Source: Corydoras sp. C115 (Eukaryota; Chordata; Actinopteri; Siluriformes; Callichthyidae). From it: DNA of 64,000 nucleotides. The position numbers and the translations under genes were made by a program. This document shows, piece after piece, positions 24,801-56,501 of the stretch. The notes beneath the pieces are model-generated. The model was not told the origin of the DNA, did no database searches, and was given only the letters and a program-made list of their open reading frames with translations. The stretch's first letter is position 1, and the number at the start of each line of letters is the position of its first letter. The stretch is taken from assembly GCA_019802505.1 (NCBI GenBank), contig JAFMOC010000011.1:2506501-2570500 (forward strand). Direction: 5' to 3'.

Positions 24801-27636
24801 TTTAGAAGAGCATATTCTATAATAATAAATTGTATAATTTATAATAAATTGTGCTATTTGACATTGCAAATTATTTCGTGGCTTACAATTTATTATTGTT
24901 CTTGTTTCATGTAATTTCAGAATGGTGGCAGATCCTGACAACCCTCTTGTCTTGGACATTCTTACCGGTTCCTCAACTTCTTATTCTTATTTTCCTGATC
25001 GCGCTATCACTCAGGTAAATATTCAGTTATTCACAGTCATTTTTAATTAGAAGATGAAAATAATGGTCTAGCTGTTTAACAATTATGTATTATGATTTAG
25101 AATGAATATGTATTTCACAAATGCAAAATCCTATACATGTAATAAATCATAGCTTTGTGTGTCATTTATCCACAGTACCCACATGCAGTTGGAAAGAACA
25201 CACTCCTGATTGCAGGTCTACAGGCAAGAAACAATGCTCGTGTGGTCTTTAGTGGATCACTGCATTTCTTCAGCGATGCTTTCTTTAACTCTGCAGTACA
25301 GAAGGCCTCGCCAGGATCACAGAGGTTTGTACTTTTTGTACCTGTTCATCCATTAAGGTGTTTTACATGTGCCAGATGCACTCAAAGCCATATTCCCACA
25401 ATAAAAAAAATAGTAATTCAGAATTTCAAAAGTATGTAAAACATCAGACATCAAAAACATTTTTGACAACACTTTACAAAGTAAATCTATTGATACTTAC
25501 CACACCTCAAGATAGAACACCTTATACAGTAAATATAAATCCATAATATGAAATATGACTTCCTACATGTATACCCATAATTGTGCTGACGTGGCAATAA
25601 ACCCTAAGTATCGTCATTCATAGTATGGTTTATTCACTTACACATTCATCCACTTCCTCTCTTGGCTTTTTGTTTTAATATCTTACTATTAGACGGCACG
25701 GTGGTTTAGTGGTTAGCACGTTCGCCTCTCAGCGCTAGGGATTCCCGGTTCGAATCCCAATCTGGGTGGAGTTTCCATGTTCTCCCCGTGTCTGCCCAGT
25801 GATGGATTGGCGCCCTGTCCTGGGTCTATCTGACCAGCGCCCGAGACGTTCTCCCCTGGATGGGCATGGGGAAAACCCCCCCCCCCCCCACGACCATAAC
25901 AAAGGATAAAGCGGAAGATAATGAATGAATGAATCTTACTATGAAAAATGAAGCTGCCATGGCATTAAGAATTCAAATAAATAACCACGTCTGCATTTGT
26001 GTTTGTGCACAAATTACATTCTTACCTCATCTTGGGAACAGTACCATTTCTAGACCCATTCAGACTGATAAAAAGCTGTTTTCTGATTTCACATGAAAGT
26101 CATGCAGAATTTAATTAATTCATTATCTTCCGCTTTATCCTATATTAGGGTCGCGGGGGGGTTCAGCATGCCCATCCAGGGGAGAACGTTTCGGGCGCTG
26201 GGCAGATACACCCAGGACAGGACGCCAATCTATCGCTGGGTGCGCACGCACGCACACAGACACGTACACAGACACACTCTACATGGGGCAATTTGGAGAA
26301 CTCAATTGACTTGATTTATGTTTTTGGACTATGGGAGGAACCCGGAGGAAACCCACGCGGACACGGGGAGAACATGGAAACTCTGGGAACCGGGAATCCC
26401 TAGTGCTGAGACGTAAACGTGCTAACCACTAAGCGACCGTGCCGCCCCATGCAGAATTTATACATTTTATTTTCAAATCAGTGCCAACATATTAAGCAAT
26501 GCTTTGATATTAAACTTTGCCAAATAGTCCATCCGTTTAGTGCAGTGTGTGGTATCACTATGTTTACCTCAAGTAAGTTACATTACATTTCAGACTTGTT
26601 TATTCAAAACACATTGCAGGTAATAGTATAACACTAGTCTGTAAGCTAAGAAGCAACCAGCTGAACTGCATATTTAGTTTCAATATCTAGATTTCCCCTA
26701 CCCAGCAAACTCATAACTTCTAAGCTCTCTGGTTAATATAATCTGTTCCTTAGGTTTTCTCAGACTGGTAATCAGGATTTGGCAGAAGCACTGTCTCGTT
26801 GGGTCTTTAAGGAAGCAGGTGTTCTCAGAGTCGGAGCAGTTACTCACCACCCTGTTGGGGAAAGGATGCCACCTGCTGCTTATACCGTCACCGATCTGGT
26901 GGCAAGTATTTGTCTGCTACTCAGACACTCATCTTAATATTAATAATACGATTTAACCGAGATTTCTTAGCTGTATTATTAACACGATTATGGCAGTGTC
27001 TTCACTAAAACCTGCATTTGAACTGCTGATTTCAGGAATTCAGTATCGTGATTGAGATGCTTGCTGAGGGGCGCTGGGTACCATTTGATGGTGATGACAT
27101 TCAGCTTGAGTTTGTTCGAATTGATCCTTTTGTTAGGACCTATCTCAAGAAAAATGGTACCTATAATATTATATTGCTGGTTATAATCGAGGGCATAATT
27201 GTAAAGCCTTTTTTAAATTATAATAATCTGTTTGTTTTGACAGGTGGCAAATACAGTGTCCAGTTTAAGCTGCCAGATGTCTATGGAGTATTTCAGTTTA
27301 AAGTTGATTACAACAGACTGGGATACACCCACCTTTATTCATCCACACAGGTGAGTTACTCTAATGCATTGTAAGTAAAATGTCACATCGTGATTTTATT
27401 TATTTATTTTGGTAAGGAAAAGTATCTGTGTTTATGTGCATGCATTCTAAAACATCCCCCTCTTTTTACCTTACCCTTTTAAACAGGTGTCTGTCCGTCC
27501 ACTGCAGCACACCCAGTATGAACGCTTTATTCCATCGGCATATCCATATTATGCAAGTGTCTTCTCCATGATGGCAGGATTGTTCATCTTCAGCATTGTC
27601 TTCCTCCACATGAAAGAGAAAGAGAAGTCTGATTAA
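17712..27636 (+). CDS. ddost: Dolichyl-diphosphooligosaccharide-protein glycosyltransferase 48 kDa subunit (DDOST/OST48), complete
   Basis: Non-catalytic core subunit of the oligosaccharyltransferase complex in the ER membrane, which transfers the lipid-linked glycan to Asn-X-Ser/Thr of nascent proteins. Coding exons: 17712-17943, 19839-19949, 20025-20111, 20334-20437, 20566-20660, 24921-25014, 25176-25324, 26754-26901, 27036-27156, 27244-27350, 27487-27636 (TAA). The product is 465 residues from the first ATG or 441 from a second in-frame ATG at 17784; family members are about 440-456. A hydrophobic signal core lies near residues 35-50 (AFVLSAALLLQVV), then the luminal domain beginning TLVLLDN, and near the C-terminus one membrane segment (AGLFIFSIVFLHM) with a short KEKEKSD cytosolic tail. 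Intron 8 appears to use a GC donor at 26902. Intron 5 (20661-24920) carries a foldback element and a Tc1 copy. All phases join correctly. Confidence 0.96.
18206..18562 (-). mobile_element. tRNA-headed SINE, copy 7, inside an AT microsatellite (ddost intron 1)
   Basis: Full-length copy with AT repeats directly on both sides (18164-18205 and 18563-18622). The target was the microsatellite, so the duplication cannot be told from the repeat. Confidence 0.92.
18563..18622. repeat. AT microsatellite beside SINE copy 7
   Basis: Uninterrupted AT repeat; the other half of the split tract is at 18164-18205. Confidence 0.95.
18825..19110. mobile_element. Tc1-like relic, family B, no coding part (ddost intron 1)
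   Basis: Contains ACACCAGTGAGTATACACCT, GTACAGCTTGTGTAACAGCG and ATTGAGTACACACCTAGATA, the same order of blocks as in 12290-12500. A decayed transposon end without transposase. Confidence 0.6.
20785..20950 (+). mobile_element. Second tRNA-headed SINE family, diverged copy (ddost intron 5)
   Basis: Contains GGTTGTGTGTTCAAGTC (decayed B box), GAGCAAGGCCCTTAAACCTC and a tail GGCTAAAAGGGTCTGCAAAATG, the block order of common fish tRNA SINEs. The A box is lost. Confidence 0.7.
21147..21215. repeat. Short tandem repeat, three copies of a CAGAATTCTG-centred unit
   Basis: Three successive copies of TATCTCAGAATTCTGACTT lie near the outer end of the left foldback arm. The matching place in the right arm (around 24405-24420) has only one copy, so the unit expanded or contracted after the arms formed. 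Confidence 0.85.
21787..21820. repeat. TA microsatellite in the loop of the foldback element
   Basis: About 17 TA units in the unpaired centre of the palindrome. Confidence 0.9.
22735..24351 (-). mobile_element. Tc1-like DNA transposon, second copy, frameshifted (in ddost intron 5)
   Basis: A 1617-bp sibling of the element at 50458-52075 with the same inverted ends and flanking TA pairs (22733-22734, 24352-24353). It lacks two A near the left end and has one extra T in a T-run at 23280-23283. It is inserted in the right arm of the foldback element at 21110-24462; the uninterrupted left arm shows what the empty site looked like. Confidence 0.95.
22952..23987 (-). pseudogene. Tc1 transposase broken by a single-base insertion
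   Basis: The reading frame starts at 23987 on the minus strand and matches the intact 344-residue copy until about residue 236. There an extra T in the run at 23280-23283 (four T against three in the sibling) shifts the frame. The remaining C-terminal part, with the ILEWPSQSPDLNPIENLW motif and catalytic Glu, continues in another frame to the stop at 22952. A separate substitution changes a Leu of the sibling to Ser before AQTIRRAL. One small indel is the only visible disabling change, so the copy was inactivated recently. Confidence 0.93.
25690..25932 (+). mobile_element. tRNA-headed SINE, copy 8, internally deleted (ddost intron 7)
   Basis: Head and tail are intact but about 100 bases of the body are missing after CCCCGTGTC. 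Duplication ATCTTACTAT at 25680-25689 and 25933-25942. A C-run of 14 is near 25876. Confidence 0.9.
26114..26447 (-). mobile_element. tRNA-headed SINE, copy 9 (ddost intron 7)
   Basis: Near full length. The duplication CATGCAGAATTTA (13 bp) is at 26101-26113 and 26448-26460. Confidence 0.92.
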
Positions 27637-27651
27637 TTTTATGGGACTGGG

Positions 27652-27690
<39 letters not shown>

Positions 27691-27911
27691 AGAAATTATG
27701 ATGTTATGATGGATGGATCATTTTGGTGGTTCAGAGACTTGTTCTCCTGTCTGCTGGTATTGGCTTTTCCCCATAAATCAAACACGATACTATACATGAA
27801 CTTGAATTGTTTGACAACCTGTTTAAAATGTTTTTGTATTTTGTCAAGTTAAGCTCATCGGGTTGGTATAATATTATTTAAATAATAGAATTAGTCCCAA
27901 ACGAAATGCAC

Positions 27912-27948
<37 letters not shown>

Positions 27949-29499
27949 ATTTTCAAATTCAGTAAAAATGTCAGCTAATTAAAGTGCTGCTTTTCCCATT
28001 ATTTTCTGGTCTACATGGTTTTACTTTAATGTGTAAGGTTCCAGATCCATTTCCCAGGTAGCCTGCACAGAGGTCCTTTTTTGTGAAGTTCATGTCTTTT
28101 CTATGTTTGTGGATTTACTCTGATGCTTTTCCTCTCTCATTCCAAAATACATACAAATAGCTTAAATTGGAGATGCTAGATTGCACCATGACTGTTAACA
28201 TTGCTGTCAGGAAATATCAATTGATGCTGTCAGATGTTAAACAGACAGAAATAAAAAGTGCAAAAACATGTAATTTATAGAACATTTTTCATTAAAATAC
28301 ATCATTTTCTTTTGTAGCTATGCCCCGGTATTTATTGCACTGTTGTATAAAGTCAGCAGTGGTAAATTGCTACATAGTATATAAATCAGGGTTATTATGG
28401 TATGTTTATTTGGTTATAATTGTTAATTATCATATTTTTCCTCCAACTCTTTTTCTCTACATGCAGCAATTTAATGCAGCTCAGTGTACTGTAGTTCCGT
28501 ACCATAATGTTCAACATTTTAGATTGTCAGTTGACTAAAACAAAAAGAAAATGCACAACCTGAAATTTGTGTTGTATATTGAATAGGTAGTCATTTTTAA
28601 TTCCTATAGATCAGCCACATTTGCCTTCATTTTTATTTATTATTCTTGGCTAAAATTACACTTGGAGCATGCTGTTAGCTTTGTTTGCTTCATGACAACC
28701 AAGGATGTTCTGGAAAAAAACTTGTTTTCCAGTTTTTAATTAATGCCACCGATTAACAAAGATTTGGCTTCTTGAAGATTTAAGGTTGTATGTTTTTTAA
28801 GGTGCTGATAATGAAAATCATTTTCCTTTTCTAAAAAAATATTTGCAGTGTCTGGTATAGAGTCTACAATAAAAACAGGCTAGTTAATCTGCAGTTTACT
28901 TACTGGCAAAAACATGTTGCATAAACCACTCATGGGACCAATAGGAAAAATATATTTTTGATGCATAAGACATTAAGTACAGCAAAGTACCTTTGCTAGG
29001 GGGGAAAATAACTTGAAAATCATTACATAACATGTCTTTAGTAATTATCAAGTGCCACTCTACTTAGAACTGGTTAACAACCTTTGCATTACCTGCATAC
29101 ACACTAGATTTCTTCTTTGCTAATCTTGATGCAATTAGTGCTAAAGATAATTAGCACTTTTACCAAGCCATGATTAAATAGTATTACCACCAACCTTGTC
29201 AGAAAAGAAAGTGTGCAACCTACACAAACAGGTCTTTGACCTATAAACCTCTATATACTATAAACCTTTGTCAAAATCTGTCATGCAAATAAGGCGTTGG
29301 TGCAGGGTGTGATCTGAGCAGAGGTTGAAACCTTTTTCAACCTTTCTTTCTTTTAAACCTATACTTTCAATCCCATAATAGGAGCTTCTGGCAAATGCAC
29401 AGAATCACCTAGGACAACTCCCTGTCATGACAGAAATAAATGAAAAAAAAATTAAATCAGAAGTGTATATAAGTAAATACCAAATCAACCTGAGGAATT
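27637..29499. other. ddost 3' flank, presumed 3' UTR
   Basis: Two long T runs, then AT-rich sequence. AATAAA motifs near 28249 and 28868 are candidate poly(A) signals. No coding sequence seen. Confidence 0.5.
27653..27686. repeat. 34-base T run in the presumed ddost 3' UTR
   Basis: Begins 16 bases after the stop codon. A second run of about 29 T is at 27915-27943. Confidence 0.9.
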
Positions 29500-30290
29500 G
29501 TCTCACTGTCTTGTTGGACTTGGGCAGTCCAGTGTTCCAAATTGAGCCCAGATGCACTTTCTAACTTGTGGGGTACCCCTACCACAAAGTTCCAAGCCTT
29601 AATACAGTTGTAAGCATCTTAAGAAACAGAAACAAACATATACACTGGACACTGGAAGATTGGAAGGTGAGGCCAGGTGAGTTGAAGTTTGAGGTCTTTG
29701 GATCAAACATAAGAACATTTGTGAGGTGCAGGACCAATGAATATATGCATGACCATGCTTAATGCCATCTGTCAAGCATGGTGGAGGCAGCGTGATGGTT
29801 TGGGGATACATTGGAGATGGTAAAATAGGAGATTTATACAGAGTAGAAGGGATCTTAAAGAAAGAAGTCTACCACAAGATTTGGCACGTCTTTCCATACC
29901 CTGTGGACAGCACTTGATTGAGGCCAATTTCATCCAACCACAGGATAATGACCCCAAACACACCTCCAAATTGTTTCAGCAATGTTTAAGAAATAAGCAG
30001 TCAGCCAGAATTATGATTGTAATGGAGTGGCCAGCACAGTCTCAGGACGGGAACCCTATTGAGCTGTTGTGGGAGCAGCTTGACTGTATGGTACAGAGAA
30101 AGACTGCATTAAGACAATCCATGTTGTGGGAGATGCTACAAGAAGCATGGGATGGAATCAAATCAGATTACCTTGAAAATTTGACATTTGATAGAATGAA
30201 TAGAGTCTGCCAGGCTGTCATTTCTGCAAAAGGTGGTTTCTTTGATGAAAGCAAAATTTGAAGTACAGTCATTATTTTCATTAAAATCAA
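29500..30290 (+). mobile_element. Tc1-like transposon relic (ddost-plekhm2 intergenic)
   Basis: Transposase remnants on the + strand: GGGSVMVWGYIGDG-type sequence near 29775-29820, then QDNDPKHTSKLFQQC and EWPAQSQDGNPIELLWEQLD around 29938-30080, ending KGGFFDESKI at 30260. Catalytic Asp and Glu regions are recognisable, but the 5' half is missing or shifted. The inverted ends could not be placed, so limits are approximate. Confidence 0.8.
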
Positions 30291-30411
30291 TATTTCTTAC
30301 TCTGACAATGTCTGCATGTCCTGTGTACTTGCTTTATTTCATAATCTTAAGTGTGTTTCCATTGAACTATTTATCCTCTACTAGGTTCATGGGGGGTTTC
30401 ATGGGGGGAGT

Positions 30412-30645
30412 ATAATGCATAATACTAATGCTAAACACATTCTGTGTATTGCGTGTGCATTACACTATGGAGTTTTTAAGAGATTTCTTTGGGATTGGTA
30501 CAGTTTGATTTGGAGGTAATAAAATCATGCAACTCTAACTACGTTCACTATTTGCGTAAACTTTAGTCGGGAGCCATAAAAAATATACATGCACTGTAAA
30601 TACAGAGCATTGTAATCTAAATGTATGTTCACTTATGTATATTGC
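30412..30645 (+). repeat. 234-bp dispersed repeat, copy 1 (ddost-plekhm2 intergenic)
   Basis: Runs from ATAATGCATAATACTAATGC to TTCACTTATGTATATTGC and matches 33908-34140 with scattered substitutions and small indels, same orientation. It is flanked by direct copies of a SINE-derived segment (30345-30408 and from 30649). I do not recognise the family. Confidence 0.88.
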
Positions 30646-30648
30646 AAA

Positions 30649-30940
30649 TCTTAAGTGTGTTTCCATTGAGCTATTCAACCTCTACTAGGGTCATGGGGAG
30701 TTTCCCATGCTTATCCAGGGAGAACGTTTCGGGCGCTGGGCAGATACACCCAGGACAGGATGCCGATCTATCGCTGGGCACACTCACTCACACAGACACA
30801 CACTATTTTGAGCAATTTAGAGCATTCAATTTACCTTAAGTCCATGTTTGCACTGTGGGAGGAACCCGGAGGAAACCCACGCATACATGGGGAGAACATG
30901 GAAACCCAGATTGGATCCCTAGCACTGGGAGGCAATATTC
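30649..30940 (-). mobile_element. tRNA-headed SINE, diverged copy 10
   Basis: Diverged, lacking the head end. Its 3' part with the flank CTTAAGTGTGTTTCCATTGA is repeated as a fragment at 30345-30408, on the other side of the 234-bp repeat. Confidence 0.8.
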
Positions 30941-31206
30941 TTAATTAAAAAAAAAAAAGTTAACTTAACTTTTTCCTTAATAATTACTAATAAAATTACT
31001 AAAAATTACTAATATTAAAGCAGCTCTATAGCCTGTCTTTTATGTTTAAGACTAAAATAAAAGAAAATGTTAAGAGTAAAGCAAAGTTGGCATCTCGGTT
31101 ATGACAATTGGGCGATAAATGTCAAAAGAAAATAAAGACTTGGATTCAGATACATTGTTGAACGTGGCTATGGAATAGAGAGTATGTGTTTTGCTCAATT
31201 TGTCTT

Positions 31207-31564
31207 CATTCATTCATTCATTTATTCATTATCTCCCGCTTTATCCTGTATTAGGGTCGCGGTGGGGTTCCCCATGCCCATCCAGGGGAGAGCTTCTCGG
31301 GTGCTGGGCAGATAGACCCAGGACAGGGCGCCAATCCATTGCTGGGCACACACTCACTCACACAGACACACTCTATATGGGGCAATTTGGAGAACTCAAT
31401 TGACTTGATCCATGTTTTTGGACTGTGGGAGGAAACCGGAGAACCCGGAGGAAACCCACGCAGACATGGAGAGAACATGGAAACTCCACCCAGATGGGGA
31501 TTCGAACCGGGAATCCCTAGCGTTGAGAGGCAAACGTGCTAAGCACTAAGCCACCGTGCCGCCC
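31207..31564 (-). mobile_element. tRNA-headed SINE, copy 11, upstream of plekhm2
   Basis: Full-length, with a 13-bp duplication CTCAATTTGTCTT at 31194-31206 and 31565-31577. Confidence 0.92.
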
Positions 31565-32090
31565 CTCAATTTGTCTTAAATTGCATATTTACTTTAGTGT
31601 TTGTGTAGTAGTAGACAGTACACGCATGTCCAAGCGTTGGTGACTCGATGAATCGACTCCTCGCGCATCGACTCATAGTTCAGCAGTTGTTAACGACCTT
31701 AGGTACTAAATAGTACACAAATACATTTATTTCGAAGTTGGTGCTTTGCAAAGGATAGAAGCCTGTAGGACAAGAGATTACGTTATTTTATTTTCTAGCA
31801 AATACACCACGTCCGCATAGTATGAGAACGGAAGCACATATTGTAGGTGTAGCTAGCTCTAGCTTCTTATGATAGTTAGCTTAGAAGCTACGCAGCTTTA
31901 AACATTATTTAGACATGCCAGGAATAGGTCAGTTAATTTCATTTGGACAGCCGTATGTGTTCAGGTAACTGTCAAACAGGACAAAGCATTGTCAGACAGA
32001 GTTGGAAGCTTTAGCGTTGCATTAGCTTAGCTTTAATAAGCCTGAACTCCTGCTGGATCAGCTGATAGGACGCCGGAGCCAGCAGCCGTC

Positions 32091-52813
<20,723 letters not shown>

Positions 52814-53885
52814 GAGTCACTAATGTTCAGTGAGTTCAGTATTAAAAGGACTTGACTAATACTTATTGACATTTTGTAGGTATGAACAGCACACTGTGTT
52901 GGCAAAAGTTATGGCATAAGTACCTGTTTGCATTCTCTGAATTAAATGTGTGAGAAACACTGTGCACAAGGTACTGCCCTACAAAGGTAAAAAAAAACAT
53001 CAGAGAACATCTTTGTCAACAGAAAAGTGATTTTTAAGCTGTTTCTGAGTCATAGATGACCAAAGTTTTAGTTGCTTGTTTGTTTGCCTCGATGATATAT
53101 ATTGTTTTCTAATTCAGCACCATTTTTGTACATGATAAATGCACATGGCTTGAACTCCCATAATATTTTTGTCTGACAAAGACCTCACTAATACCCATAC
53201 TCATTATATTATAAAGGTACGGTTTAATGGATATCAGGCTAACTGATGGTTATTGCAATGTACTATCATTTAGAATTCAGTTTTGTAGATTGCGGCTGCT
53301 ATTGAAGGTTCATTGTGGATGTTGCATGTTAATTTGTAAAACAAACCTGGCAATTGTACCAGTTTGTATGAAGGGACCTAGTATTTAATGAAATGAGAGA
53401 ATATCCCTGCTTGCATCAGAATGCTAGATTGCACATAATATTAAGTAATTGTAATTTAATTACTTCTGTTTTTGGAAGGAATTGAATTCAGTGTGAATTC
53501 AATGCGGAGCATATTTGACACTAGTCGAGTTATCAAATCTTTAAAGTAAACTTCCTAATTATTTGCAATAGATTCTCTAAAGGCAGTAGCTAAATGACAG
53601 GTAAACTTATTTGTGAAACTTCCGTGAAGAGTATTCAGTTCCTGGAGATCCAGTTACTATGTATGTGGGTTTGGTATGTTCTCCTTGATGACTTTGATAT
53701 TTTAACTGCTTCATTATGATTCAGTAATTGGATTAGCTGCTCTGACATATCCGTATATCTAATTATGTTAATAAAACACTTCCAAGACCCTGCCTAATCT
53801 GTCTTCCTTGCAGGCTGTATTCTTACTTAATTTAAAGAAAGTAAGTATAGTTAAATATCTGCATGAATATATTTTGAAGCCCAAG

Positions 53886-53973
<88 letters not shown>

Positions 53974-55024
53974 TTTCTTTTGTGTTTGTGGGTTAAAATA
54001 AAAAAACTTAAAAATCTATATTCCTAATCCTCTCTATCAGAAACGCTTAAGCCCAGTTCACAGTTTTTATTATGTTAATACATTTTAAGATTGTCCATTG
54101 TTGCTTGACATCCAACTTTTTTTTTCTCAATACTTTTGTAGGAAGACTTAATAAAGCTTTTTTTAAAAAATGTTTTTAGAATTTCACTTTTAATTTTAAA
54201 ATTCAATGTTTCAGCCATTCCTAAATTGTAAGTGGAATAAACTGGAAACACTGATGCATTACATAGTTTTTTGGAAAGGTTTACATGTGTAAAATTAAGG
54301 TTTGTTATAATTAATTGAGCCTCAGGTTGTTAAAGTATAAATTTTTTTGAAAGAAATCACTTGGGTGATTCATAATGATGAAGTGTAGGCACATTCAAAT
54401 CTTTTAAACTTTGTCTTTTACTGCTTTTTATATATGTACATTTTTCTTGTTTTGTATTTTGTTTGCTTTTCATATTTTGAGAATGTTAAAATACTATGTT
54501 CTGTACTAACACAAAATTGTTCAACTAAATGCTGCATGTTTTTGACACTAACATATTTTTTGTAAATATGAAATAAACAAATGTAAATATGTCTGTTATG
54601 TCATTAATAAACATATAAAGTACTAGTTAAGGAAAGCATTGCACATTTAAACCATTAGTTAGCCTGTTTCAGAAGCAGCCATGCAAGCTCATTTCATAAC
54701 TATCTATTCATAGATAAGCTTTTATGCTTTGTATCAGATTCTTTCTTCACACATTGATCATTCTACTGTATCACTTTTATTTTTGTCTCATTAGTCCAAT
54801 TTGTTTCTGTTTTTTTGGTAAACTAGGTTTTATAATTAATTTATTGCTAATGAGTGGTTTGCATTATGTTGCATCCCCTGTATATCTCTACTTTCCTAAA
54901 ATATTTATTTGTGATGCTTGTCTTCAGTCATTGCAATTTAAAGTGCATGTTTGGAGATTAATAAAGTATTTTGATTCTGAATCTGATTTGACCAATGAAT
55001 GCTGGTGTTGGCTACAGTAACACA
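52814..55024. other. plekhm2 3' flank, presumed 3' UTR
   Basis: AT-rich sequence with several AATAAA motifs (for example near 54570 and 54605), any of which could end the transcript. Only the TA microsatellite stands out. Confidence 0.5.
53888..53966. repeat. TA microsatellite (plekhm2-ano7 intergenic)
   Basis: About 39 uninterrupted TA units. Confidence 0.95.
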
Positions 55025-55245
55025 ACCAGCATCCTGCAATCAAGTTCATGTAATTTGCGCTTTCTACAATAGTACATCATCACAAAGCAGCTTTACAGGG
55101 TTGTATGCCTTTAAACCCCCAAAGAGCAAGCCAAAGCAACAGTGGCAAGAAAAAAAACTCCCTATGTTTTTTTTTAAAGGAAGAAACCTTGGGAGGATCA
55201 AGACTAAATGGGGGGACTCATCCTCCCTGAGCGGCTAAGCAGAAA
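55025..55245 (-). repeat. Dispersed teleost repeat, second copy (plekhm2-ano7 intergenic)
   Basis: Contains ATCACAAAGCAGCTTTACAG, then CAAAGCAACAGTGGCAAG and GGAAGAAACCTTGGGAGGAT, the reverse-strand counterpart of 47190-47465. Confidence 0.65.
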
Positions 55246-55277
55246 ATGTATGAATAATATAAAATAAATATTTTGAC

Positions 55278-55534
55278 AAAGGCACGATGGCTTAGTGGTT
55301 AGCACGTTCGCCTCTCAGCGCTAGGGATTCCCGGTTCGAATCCCCATCTGGGTGGAGTTTCCATGTTCTCCCCGTGTCCGCGTGGTTTTCCTCCTGGTTC
55401 TCCGGTTTCCGGATTGGCACCCTGTCCTGGGTGTATCTGCCCAGCACCCGAAACGTTCTCCCCTGGATGGGCATGGGAAACCCCCCCACGACCCTAATAT
55501 AGGATAAAGCGGAAGATAATGAATGAATGAAAAG
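55278..55534 (+). mobile_element. tRNA-headed SINE, copy 14, internally deleted (plekhm2-ano7 intergenic)
   Basis: Duplication AATATTTTGAC at 55267-55277 and 55535-55545. The segment between the CTCCGGTTTCC block and the GGATTGGC block is missing; the breakpoints differ from those in copy 8. Confidence 0.9.
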
Positions 55535-56501
55535 AATATTTTGACTTACAGCTTATTTTTTTGAGATTTTCGTTATCTTCTTTGGTGACCTACGTATATT
55601 AAGAGCGTTCATTGTTTTTAAGAATTATACTAATTTTATTATTCTAGAATTGATATACTTGCTAGTAAAAGGCTTACGGTCAGAATATCTTGCTTATACT
55701 TTATCTCTACTGCTAAATTTTATGCCTTTTTACCCTCGACTCTGCATTACTGCAGTAATAACCCTGGTGTGAAGTAGTAACCCAGAGGGATAGATGGAAG
55801 AGGGCTGTAGTGGTAATGGCAAATGGGTTCATGCTTCCTATAGACCTACTATAATCAAATAAATTGCATGCTTTAAACCTTTTGAGGTAAAATGAAAATA
55901 ATGTCACTAAGCCGTCACAGTTTTATTAATGCAAATATGTCATGTTATATATGTAAACAAATTCTATTCACATTCTATTCACTTTTATGCTTTATGTCAT
56001 GTCAATGAACATTTCGTGTTAAAACATATTTAAAATATGACATTTACAGTTTTTTATTGTCACAGTCTGCAATAAAAATAGATGCCAACAAGATAATAAT
56101 GTGTTTTAAAGGCTTTCCCCTTAAATTTCTAATCTTAAAGGAGTGTATCTTGGCTCAGTCTCTTTCTCTCTCTCTCTCACTCACTCACACACACACACTC
56201 CCCCTTCTCGTTCTCTGTTTCTGTTTTAAATATAGAAGGATGCAGTGAAACAGAGCTTGCTGCAGACTTATCTGCAGCATTGTATCATCTTCTTAATGCA
56301 TTTCAAGATCTTTATTTTCTGTTTAGTTTTTAAAGTAATAAAAATGCAGAGTGAATATTTCACTTTAAATGCAATTTTACATGAATAATTCATTGAATAC
56401 CGGCACTGCTGGGAGCCTCTGCACTGCGAAGTATAACTGCTTCCGTACACATCTTAAAAACAAGGTCTATTCACTACTCGCTGCTGAGGCCATTATATAT
56501 C

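Noticed and set aside
56160..56205. CT/CA-rich stretch near the ano7 start as a promoter element
   Set aside because: A simple repeat (TCTC, CTCA, CACA) with no further support.
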